Of a stretch of 64,000 bases of DNA, positions 10,201-21,000 are shown in pieces. Location: the NCBI RefSeq assembly GCF_024868665.1, contig NC_079894.1, positions 5,977,426-6,041,425 of the forward strand. Reading direction: 5' to 3'. How positions within the stretch are numbered: the first letter of the stretch is position 1; each line of letters begins with the position of its first letter. Origin of the DNA: Triplophysa rosa (Eukaryota; Chordata; Actinopteri; Cypriniformes; Nemacheilidae). Position numbers and translations under genes: made by a program. The notes beneath the pieces are model-generated. The model saw nothing but the letters and a program-made list of their open reading frames with translations. It had not been told where the DNA came from and did not search any database.

Positions 10201-13172
10201 ATGGAACCAGAAGTGCTCAAATGTTAACTGCAGGTTTTGCATGTGACACTTGATATGGACGCCATAGGAGACTTGTGCAATACACTTTACTCTGAATGTT
10301 GTCTCTTTATTAGTCAATGTATGTATCACTCATATATATATTATATGTACCATTACCTATAATAGTTTATGCATTGAATTACTCACCTCTGTACCATCAC
10401 CCGCATAGTGCATGCTGATACTCCAGATTAACACAAACAGAGACGAAAAGACCGCAAAAGCACTGACGAAGACATACAGATGGATAGCTTCATAGAAGAC
10501 CTAGCCCTCAACGCTGACCATCATGTAGGTTGCAGTCATCAAAATACACCATGAAAATGAACAAACCAGCACATTACCAGTAGTCACTAACTTTTTTTCA
10601 TACCTAGCATGATAACTTGGTCTGTGTTGTCACTTCAGGCATCTTGGTGGATGTTGGCTGCAAACCCAAAAAGTAAAGCCTATGAGATATTGCAAGTCAT
10701 TTCTATTTAAGAGAAACAGTTAAAAGGGGCTATTACAGCTGTCAAAATAAAGAATTGTACCTCTTCTTGAAGTAGGCTACCTCATCAACAGAAGAATGGC
10801 AATGATTGCAACCTGGTAGTTGTACTGTATATTCCTCTGCTTTCACAGTCCATGTCACAGAGCAGGCTTAAATGTCTTAAATGTTCCATTTCAGGCTCCT
10901 GTTTTTGAAAACAAAAAATTGGGTTATAGTTATAATGTGATTTTTTAATATTAGAATTATTGTTGGGGATTGCCCCACTGAAGGCAAGTTTTGGATATTA
11001 CTGACTGCCAGAACTCCGGTCAGGGAGTGGAGTCATCAGATGATTCTTTGCCTTTATTATGCAGCATAAGACCACATACACTTGTGAGCATCTGAGGTAG
11101 TTTCTGGAAACAATACAACAATGTACAAATGAATAAACCGTTTGAACACCACTAGTATAGTATAAATATGTAACGTCAAATAAATGTATAAATACAGCAG
11201 CATAATACTGAGACATCACATTGTGTTAGTGATATGGACCTGTAATAATCACAAACGATATCTTATTTTATTATATGTAGCAGCAGATTACCGAAATAAA
11301 GTGCATAAACATTAGCCGCTTAGCCAGCGGATTTAAACCGATCATGAAAACATGATTAAAACACTCATTTGTAGCGTCTAAAATCCCGAAACTTAGACAC
11401 ACAAACCCTGATATTACATGTAGCAATGTCTGAATGATTTTGTGGTTGTCATAAACAAATAAGCATGATTAATTATCTCATTAATTTATCTCATGGTTAA
11501 CCGCTACAGAGACAACAGAGCCAGCGGTGAATAAAGAAGCACTTGCCGTGGTGAGGCTGCGTTGGGCGGGGTACATGAGCTCTGAGCGCCCGGTGACTGC
11601 CTGGAGCTCATATCTCCGAATTCGTCCAAACAATTATCTTTATTAACCGACTGCAGATTTGAACTTTAAAAACATACATTCTCGCCTAAAATGTCTTAAA
11701 ACTGCATTTTGTGACAGTAATATCAAACTTTTGGCAGTTTTACTGCTCCACTGTTGCATGTTAAATTTGGGAAATATTCTCCTCAGCAGCAACATTAATA
11801 TTTAGTGAAATTTTAACAAAGCGAAACTAAAAGTACACCCGACTTATTAACGTTTCGTTAGGTATTTAACAGAAAACACGTTTTTTTTAGCAGTTCTTAC
11901 CTTCTGTCAGCCGCTCATTCCCACAGGTGTCGCTCGACCAACGGTCGTGCTCAGGCCAGGATTGCCAGCTTCGCGGTTTTTACACTAAAATACGCTTTAC
12001 CAGTAGTCAGTTCAAATTTGGCTTCACGCTCGCAGGCTTTAGTTATCCTTTTCCTGTTTCTTAAACAGTTTCCAATTACACTTTTAAAATGTTTCTATAT
12101 GCAAAATTTTAAGTGACACATTTTTTATATTTTCACTTATAAAAGTCTTCAAATACAGTAGCACTACTGCGATTGTGTCAACAGTAGAGTACTGTAAATT
12201 CCAAAAATACAGTATGACAATGTAAATTACAATGTTACATCATAAAAATACCCATAATGCAATACATATTACAGTAATTAACAGTAAAAAAGAAAGATTA
12301 TAGTAATTTACTGGGCATTTTGTAGTAAGTACTGTAACTGTAAAAATTACAGCAAAGTCTAACAGTGTAAAGTGCTATACAATGAACTAAATATCATGAT
12401 AATAAATATCGTTCCTCCTTATTTTTCTGTTTTTTTTTTCAAAGTGAAATCCGATCAGCTCCTGACAATCAAGCAAGAACTGTCTCAGATCAAGATTAAG
12501 ATTGACTCCTTACTTGGAAGGTTAGAGAAGATTGAACGGAAGCAGTTTGCAGAGGCAGGTAAGAGGAAGAAATGAACATTGCTGTCAGTGTAGAGACCAT
12601 GTTGGCAGGAGGTAGATTAAAAACACTCGTCTTCATCACTTTCAGTGTCAGTGCAGGTAATCGAAAAGAACGGCATTCAGTATTCACATTAAAAAAAAAC
12701 ATTGAGCTGGTAGAGCAGACATCTGGAAACTCATACCCGTGTTTACTTTCTTGGTATAACTTCTTAAGAGTTCCCCACCCTGTAATCCTTTTTATATTCA
12801 GTGTAGCTTTGGGCCACACTTTAATCTCTGTGTCCCCCGTCTCATTCACCTTTATCTGTACTGTACCCACCTCTGTCTGGGATCTCGATGTTGTGAAGAG
12901 GCCCAAAGGAAGCACAAAAAAGCCCATCAATCCCTTTATAGTGAGACAGGAGAGGATTCTGGAGAAGATCAAGAGCATCAGGAAAGCGGATCTTGGAAAG
13001 TGACTGATGATGACTATGATGACAGTGTTGACAATGAACGGGTGAGTACTTAATAAACTCATATAACTGTAAAATTATTCTGTTTCTTGTTTGATAACTG
13101 ACTATTTGAGATCTGACTGTGTGTGTTTTTAAACTCTAGATAGAAATCCACATATCTGATATAGACAACTGA
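7205..13172 (+). CDS. ralyl: RALY-like RNA-binding protein, 3' exons (partial gene)
   Basis: RALYL belongs to the hnRNP C/RALY family of nuclear RNA-binding proteins. Exons read as 7205-7277, 7365-7412, 8098-8252, 12445-12558, 12950-13041 and 13140-13172 (stop TGA), all with AG/GT borders and compatible phases. They encode [17 protein letters not shown], then [17 protein letters not shown], then [15 protein letters not shown] with a basic stretch, then a leucine-rich coiled coil ([26 protein letters not shown]), an acidic tail ([11 protein letters not shown]) and [10 protein letters not shown] at the end. This order matches RALYL downstream of its RRM. The RRM exons are not in the window. The basic exon 8098-8252 is more diverged than the others and has a weak donor (GTTCTT). 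The acceptor at 12949 was chosen because it alone keeps the frame. RALY itself is the alternative, but lrrcc1 and e2f5 next door favour ralyl. Confidence 0.85.
8512..12367. mobile_element. 3.9-kb DNA transposon with CACTG termini (CMC/EnSpm-like) in a ralyl intron
   Basis: The left end CACTGTTAGATTTTTCC and the right end, which reads CACTGTTAGACTTTGC on the other strand, form terminal inverted repeats. TA lies immediately outside both ends. The first 250 bp and last 200 bp are packed with short TTACTGTA/TACAGTAA units, like the subterminal repeats of CACTA-type elements. A 35-nt palindrome (GTAAGTCACTGGCA ... TGCCAGTGACTTAC) lies at about 8531-8569. The interior has no transposase that I recognise and no long open frame. 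Elements with the same CACTGTTAG terminus recur at 38053. EnSpm assignment rests on the termini only. Confidence 0.65.
12496..13062 (-). other. Long antisense open frame over ralyl intron/exon, unassigned
   Basis: A 188-codon frame on the minus strand covers parts of two ralyl exons and the 391-bp intron between them. Its middle part (about 12640-12900) has a protein-like composition (for example [20 protein letters not shown]), while its ends are simply the antisense of ralyl exons. I do not recognise it. It may be a chance frame, or a remnant of an inserted coding fragment in the intron. Confidence 0.2.
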
Positions 13173-14340
13173 ACGGTTTGTATTCAGCATTCATGTCACC
13201 TCATGTCATCAAAACAAAATACAAATTTACAATTTTAAAAATAAAAATAGTCTTTCTCTTGTTATTTTATATGATCATAAAGTAGATAGTGTCTGTCCTT
13301 CAAGAGTTTTGTGGAATGAACTAACATGAACCATCTGAGTTTAAGAGACCCGCTGCTCTCTATAAGAATACAATTATATTGTTTTTGCTGTTTTCATAAT
13401 TACCAAAGAGCCCCCAGCTTTTACAATTATTGTTGTGTACTACTGAACTACTGTACAACTTCAACTATTTAAGCCATTTATTTCTAAATTATACTGTCTC
13501 ATCATTTGACCTTCCGGCAAATGTTTCCTTTGTTCAGTTTGTAACCAATAGGAGTTGAAAGCGCTTATTGATACTGAAAAAAACACTTACAGGCTACCTA
13601 AATATTTCTGTTATTGTAAACACATTCGTTTTTAACACTTTTTAACAGATTTTTGGGTTTGCTTTTTTGCTTTCTTTAGGAAGGAGACCAGCACACCTAT
13701 CAAGCTTTATTTTTGAAGATGTCCAGCTGGAAACTGTCAATTTTTTCAATGTTAAGAACTGTCTGGCTTGAATAGTTTATCATTTATTTATAAGGACAAA
13801 TAAACATCAGGGACAATAAACAAAAGTTGTTCAGACACATCCATATGTGAATACATGCTTGTCACTGCATAAACCAAGCAAGAGGGAGTCCACATAATCT
13901 TTAAAATTAATGTATGTTATTTAGAAAAGGAGTAATAACACTTCACCGTCATTGTCATGGACATGTGTAAATGTATATACACATTTGCTGGATACTAAAC
14001 AAATATGTACATTTATTCGAATAATGCTTTAATGCACATTTATGTACAATTCATGAATTCTCATTTATTCTTACATTTCAATGTATATAATTTTGTACTT
14101 AATATCCTAAATAAGTACTGTGATTTTTTGTGAATTTGTAATGTGTCACCCAATGTGAAATAAAATTGAAAATACACGCACGATGCGTCTCATTGTCACT
14201 TAGTAAGCTGACTTCTGGGCTGGGCGATAAAAAATCTCACTAGTACATACTAGTGCACCCTAAGTTTGAACAGCTAACATAACGTTTTCGCAATAAAGTC
14301 TTTCTCAAGGCAGGAGATATAGTTTACCGTTAACGCAACA
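13173..14340. other. ralyl 3' UTR and ralyl-lrrcc1 intergenic region
   Basis: After the ralyl stop there is AT-rich sequence without a further exon. An AATAAA polyadenylation signal on the + strand at 14159-14164 is the likely end of the ralyl transcript. From there to about 14340 the sequence is the short upstream region of lrrcc1. I see no other gene. Confidence 0.6.
14159..14164 (+). terminator. Polyadenylation signal, ralyl
   Basis: AATAAA on the coding strand about 1 kb after the ralyl stop and before the lrrcc1 5' exon. It is the last canonical signal before the next gene. Confidence 0.5.
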
Positions 14341-14448
14341 AAAGAAAAGTCTTGTGCAGGAAGTAGCGATGCCCGGAAGTGCTGGATATGAAGTAGAGCT
14401 AAGCGGGACTTTTAATTTCTACAGCGGCAAAACAATGAAAGCAGGCAG
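14340..14448 (+). other. lrrcc1: Probable 5' non-coding first exon of lrrcc1, with an upstream ATG
   Basis: The sequence ends in a plausible donor, GGCAG|GTAGAG, at 14448/14449, and the next acceptor lies just before the start codon at 15082. It contains an ATG at 14369 followed by 26 open codons to the donor. Joined to the next exon at its nearest acceptors, this upstream frame is not the LRRCC1 frame and stops soon after overlapping the true start. The 5' boundary is not visible from sequence. Confidence 0.45.
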
Positions 14449-15081
14449 GTAGAGTTTATCAACACTCGGCAGACGATTATTGTATTTCATCGTTTCTACA
14501 TGTTAGTTATGGTACACCAGAAACGAAGGTCAGTAAGTTAACACACTTTGTAATAAACAAAAATAAACCAAGCCTAGCAAAATAAAAGTATCACTTTGCG
14601 TTTATTTTCACCTAGATAAGATTTGTATTCCTATTATTTGTAGAGCATTATATGAACCTAACTGCTTTGAATCCCAGTTAATAAATGAATTAGCCGATCG
14701 TGGATTTGTCGTCTTCGCTTTAAATTACATGTTGTGTTGTTAAGTGCTTAGTTGACAGATGCCCAGTGTTTAACGTAACAATTCTTATTTCAACTGGACC
14801 TGTCTAAAGCAAGAACAAGATTTAACACACTGTAGTTTTGCGTTAAATAATTTGTTTGAGCCTATTTAGTCTTTTTCAGAAGTGGCAAAGTAACGTTAAA
14901 TGGATGGGTGGCAATAGGAAAGGCCAGCACATTTGTTATGCTCTATCGGTGAACTTTTTGTCCGTGTATCACCCAAGAGATCTGCACTGGTTATTGCTTA
15001 TTTAAAGGATCCATTAGGTTGACGGGTTAATAAAGACAGATGTCTGTTGTCAACTTGCTGTCAATGTGTCTGTAGCAGGTC

Positions 15082-18000
15082 ATGGCTGTTGGAGAGCTCT
15101 GTCTAATTGATAAAGACATTTCAAGGTATATGTTTTACATATTATAAACTAGTTCTTCTGCCTGATAACGGGCTTGCTGGCTGAATTTAGAGTATAGTGA
15201 AAATGATGGTGATTTCACTGAAAGTCTTTGTTTCCAGTCTGTTAGGGATCCCATTGAATCCCAACATTTCATCGCTGAATCTTCACTGTAACCGCATTTC
15301 TAAGATTGAGGGTTTGACAACAGCGTGGCACATTCGGCATCTGGACCTGTCATCCAACCACATCTGTCGTATAGAGGGATTAGATTCCCTGTCCTCACTG
15401 CGCACCTTAAACCTGTCTTGCAATTTAATCACAAGGGTGGAAGGTACGTTTTTTGAGGTCGATCTTTTGGTTGGAGTAAACAGAAATGGGACACTTAAGC
15501 TTAATCTTTATACTTGTATGCGTGTTCTTCCATTACAAGTTCTACTGTTAGCCAGTTCTAATATTATAATATTATTTGGTTTCTTTTTATATGCAATCTC
15601 TCAATGTGTGTGTGTTTTTTTAGGGCTCAGTGGACTAACAAATCTCACAAGACTAAATTTGGCTTACAATCAAATAAATGATCTAAGTGGTATGTGGGAA
15701 TACTGCAGTACTGCAACACATTTTCTTATGTATTGATCCAGCATGTGAATAGTTTGTACGATCCCAGATAATACGATATTTAAGAGAAGAGCATTAAAAA
15801 TGTTCTGTGTATCTTCGCTGCACTTTTAGGCCTCTTATATCTCCATGGAGCTGAGTGCAAACTAAAACACCTGCAGCTCCACAGCAATCGTCTGGATAGT
15901 ATAAATCACCTAGTGCAGTGCGTGGTGGGACTCCACAATCTGAAAGATCTTACTCTCAGCAAGGACAGCTCACAAAATCCAGTCTGCTCGCAGCCAGGTT
16001 TGTATGAAAGACCCAAAAGGAAACCTGACATCTCATTTTTCAAACAAGAAAGCTGTTAAAGTATAGTAGAGAATGGAGCTGGCCACATCAAGGTCACAGG
16101 CTTGATTTTCTTAAATGCACATAATCATAAAGTAAATTGCTTAAATGCTTTGAATATTTTTTTTCTGCATTAATGCTTAATGTAAACGTTTATGTAAATG
16201 CATGTATAAGTATCAGGAAATGCTACAATAAAAAAGCATTATAAAATGTAACTGATTGTGTTTTCACCTCTGCTCGTAGGCTATAGGGATACGGTTCTAC
16301 AATCTCTACATCAAGTCACTACACTAGATGGAGTAGATCGCCTGGGAAACACATCTCATTCAGCAGAGGAAAGCCCTATGGATGTTCCTGGCCTTGAGGA
16401 TTTTCTTGAGTTTCTCAATTCATCAGACACTAGTGTTAATGGAGGACCGGTAAGCACTTTTATGATACTTTTCAGCGTATACGTAAAGTGATAGTTCACC
16501 CAAAGATGAATATTCTGTCATCATTTACTCACCCTCTTTTCATGTTCCACAGAACACAAAAGAAGATATTTCGAAGAATATTGTGAAACCGAACAGCGCC
16601 GGCACCCATTCACTTATATTGTATGGACACAAAACCAAGTCAGTGGGTGCCGGCGCTGTTTGGTTTGGAACATTCTTCAAAATATCTTCTTTTGTGTTCT
16701 TCATACAGGTTTGAAATGACAAGATGGTAAACAGAGTATTGACAGAGTATTCATTTTTGGGTGAACTATCCCTTTAATGCTTTGTATTCTACATTTTCCT
16801 GAGAAATGTATGTAGTTTTGGATGCATGTTCAGTGTATTTCCCTGTTCCGTAGGCGAAGTCGGACGCTCCTCTCACTACTCCACGGATTGATGAGGTACT
16901 GTCCCAGTTTCGACAGCGAGGTGAAAAACCAACCACAGAAAATCAAGAAAATGAGCTGCGTATTAAAAAACTAGAGCTGCAGGTTTCCCACCTCATTCAG
17001 AAGGTAGAGGAAAAGCAGAAGGATAATTACGTTTTAGTTATGATTCGTTTTAATCATTTCAAATTCTAATTTCAGAATATTATTTTTTTATTTACACATC
17101 CCAGGTCCCAGCCGGGGATGCCATTAACACAAGCCGCGCTTTACCTTCTGTGGTACGTAAAGCTAAGAGAGATACTGATCAGACTTCAGAGAGTGAATGC
17201 GACAGTGCAAAAGAGAACCAACGGAATTCCAGAATCCCAGTTCATCCCAAAGGCTCTGTAGCGAAAAAGACGACCAAGGACAACAGACCCAAACAGCCTG
17301 ACTGGTGGAGTATCTTATACACAAAGTGTTTTAAGAGGCTGCTCCAAATATTTTCCAATACAGTGTATAGACGATTTCAACGGCAACAACATACACAAAC
17401 GTTATGTGGCCTAGCTTAACTTCTGGTAGACCTCTGCAAACTGTGGAGTAGTTTTCACTGAATGTAATACAATTAAAGTACAATAAAATATTAATATAAA
17501 TTAAATATAAATATTTGTGTTATATTACCAGCCACTAACATCCACTGCAGGCTTGTTTTTCCGCTAAATGATGGTGATGAAAGCGCCCGCCCACAGGAGG
17601 CGGTGTTTCTATTGGCTGAAAACGAAAAATGCTGTGTTCGTCACAGGAACTTACCTGCGTCATTTGCCGGAAAAACAAGCCTCTCGTTCGCCTGCAGCGG
17701 ATGTTAGACATTATCGTTAATACTAATAGTGTTGTCAATATGGATATTTCTCTTAAACAAAAGCATCGATGTTGAGCCGTTCTTTGATTGATGGATGCAC
17801 TTTTTGGAGCTTCAAAAAATTGCCTCCCATTCTACCGCTTGGAAGTAAAAGGATACGTGGTATTATAACTCTGACTGCATTATTCTTCAAGAAGAAAGTC
17901 ACATTCACTTAGGATGCCTTGAGGGTGATAAAACATGGGGAAATTTTGATTCAGGCCTGAAGTATCACTTTAACTCCGGGCCAGGAACGTGCGTCCGATG

Positions 18001-21000
18001 AAACTGTCTATTCCAAAGTGGATGGTGTATCTAACTTTATCAGGTTCAAAATCGTACAATTGACAACCTGCTCTGCATTTTAGACAGCTTTTCAGTAGTG
18101 TGTAAATGGAAAGTGCATTAATTCCTCTTTCTCCACCCACTTCAAATTGACAGTATACATGAATGATTACACTGTCAAAACGTTCAGTTACAGTTCATTT
18201 GGCTTCATCAGGTCTTAGTAGCTCTACATTTTGATAATAACATTGCAGTATATTAAGAAGTAAAGTCTAATAATGTGTTTTGTTTACTTGTGTAATAGTG
18301 TTTTCGTAATAGTATATGTAAATCTGTTAAAACGTTTCGCATTTGTGCTTTTGTTTTAATTGCAGTGTAACAGATACACAGAAACAGAGGTCCACAAAGC
18401 AGGCTGTTGGCCCCCGTAGAAAGACATCAGTCCAGAGCTCTGGGTCGGAGGAAACAGTGACAGTACAGTCTTTGAAAAAGGGTCCAAAAACAATGAGAGC
18501 AAGTCCTGTCAAAGGTCAAGCTCAATCTCAGGTTGAAACCTACAGGGTATGCAGACAAAACTGCTCAAATACAACAATCCTTTTTATTGTATGTATGTAA
18601 ATACGTTATATACTGTAAGTAATAACACACTATTGTGTGTGTTCACATTTAGGCAATAGTGGAAGAGCGTGACCAGGAGCGAGAGCGACGCTGGAAAGCA
18701 GAGCAGGCTGTGAAAAGACTTACAGAACAGGTTAAAAACCTGCAGACTCGGGCCAGTGAGGAGAAGGATTTACAGAGCTTAGCCCTACACACCACAGACA
18801 GGTGAGGACACATAAAACCTAGGGAAATATTTTAAAGTGCAGTGTCAATAAAAATAGTTCAGAATCAACCCATCTCAACCACTATTGAGGTTTCATGATG
18901 TTCAGCATGCACCTCCCTATGTACACAGGAAAGCAGCTTGATAGGTTTTGCAACAGAGCGATGACAGTCCTGTTTTTAATCAGTAAATAGATATTTTTAC
19001 TTTGCCCCATTGTTCAGATGACCTGGAATGAGCTCAATAAAGAGTTACACCGCTGAGAGTAAAACCAAATATACATTAAAACCTTCCCAACAAACAAAAT
19101 AATTGGAAAATCTGGACATCTGTTATCTCACTCATTTCTCCCAACAAGGACACAGCAACAATTTCCAGCCCCATTCCAAGTATTCATTCGGGATGCTTAG
19201 CTTCACATATTGCACCTAATCGGTGTCGGCTCTGGTTGAAATGTTAGATCTGAAAACACTGAGGTATAATTAAATTTTATTAGAAGTGTCTGGTGTCCCC
19301 ACCGCTTCACCCTGATGCATGAAGCTCCGCCATCCCACCTGTGCGTCTGTTGCCGCGGCATGATGATGGCCCTGATGTTGTGCTCTAATATTATAGCCCA
19401 CGCGCTCCCCCTGGTGATAAATCGTAATTATAACGGAGATTAAAGTCGAGGTGACAGGCACATGTCTCCTGAAGATCATCAATCAATTCTAATTGCCGCC
19501 CCTGCAGCACTTGGCTGCTAATGACTCTCGCCTCACAGAGTCCAGTATCTGTTTCATTTATTTATCTTCGGTGTGTGGGCTGTGTATCGGCAAGTGCTAT
19601 AAGGTGGGTTATATAAGGTGGGTCACGCAAGTCACTTGGCTGTCACGGTGCATTACCATATATGGTGTGTCTGAACCATATATGGAATCATACATTACAT
19701 GCCTTTATACAATATTTTATGATGTCTTGTTGTAGAATGTTATATTGCAGTCAGGTGTTGCTGTATCTTAGTTGATGGAGCAAAGGTCATGGGTTTCATT
19801 CCGTGAACTCGCTTTGCATCAAAGCCTTTGGAAAATGCATGAATGTAAATGTAACACGTCAGAATCCATGATGATCCATGATGCTCAGATCATGCTCTGA
19901 AATCAATGATTGTCATTTCCCCCTCCATTATTTCTTGCCATCTCTTGTTATGTCATGGCAAGAAAAAGGTCAAAAATTGATGGAAAAAGAATTGTGTGAT
20001 GCAGTGATGATGACATCATAAGAAAGCCAATCTCTTTCTTTCTCTAGACTGAAAGAGATGCTGTTGAAAGAGCGTTCCGATCGGGCAGGACTGCAAACCC
20101 GTTTACAGGAGTTGGAGGAAAGACACAGGTCTACATTAGAGCAGCTGGAGCAGGCACATAACCGGGATGAGCAACACAAGAGGGCGCTGCGGAGTCTGGA
20201 GGACAGCGTGAGCCAAGCAGAGCCTCTCAGAGTACAGCAGCGTGCTGAAGAGGTAACAGGGATTAGCAAAGTATTCTCAAACTGAGAACTTGCACTCCAG
20301 TATAACTGCTTTCCTGTAGCTCAGTGGTTAGAGCATGGCGCCAGCAACGCCAAGGTCATGGGTTCGATCCCAGGGATTGCACATATTCAAATACAAATGT
20401 ATAGTGTCATGCAATGTAAGTCGCTTTGGATAAAAGCGTCTGCCAAATGCATAAATGTAAATACATGTAATGTAACTTGCATCTTAAACCGTGACACCCA
20501 AACACATGCCACTATTTTGCGGTATTAGCAATAGACGAACTAGCGACTTTCATGAGCTGAACTTCAAAAGTCCTTCACTTCAAAAATAATGTAGCAAATA
20601 TGAATAAAGATCTCTCACAGAACAGGCATTCAAATGCAATTTCTTTTTGACATTTTGGATCCATGGAGTTTAAATAAGTCAATGGAATATTTACAACTGA
20701 CCTTTTGCATTTGTTGAACGTTTACCATGAGAAAGAGCAATCTGACATTTCCCTACTGGACTATTTCTTTGTAAACAACATTTAAAAGTGACTGAACTGC
20801 AATATTTTCACAGATAAAGAGGACTCAGGAGCTGGAGAATAAAGCATCTGCCTTTAAAAGAGAAGTTGAGATACTGAGAGCATCAGCACGACAGCACAAA
20901 GACAAGCTACAGCAGTTGCACGAATTATTGGCCTCCAGGGAGGAGATGCACAGGTACACAAGCATCACATGCGGTTGTGTGTGTAACATACAGGACTTTT

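Noticed and set aside
15197..15736. A single 179-aa LRR protein
   Set aside because: The frame reads through an intron; splice sites at 15443 and 15624 and homology to LRRCC1 give the true exons.
20315..20390. tRNA-like sequence with A and B boxes
   Set aside because: No acceptor-stem pairing, and it is joined to a typical SINE tail, so it is a retroposon and not a tRNA gene.
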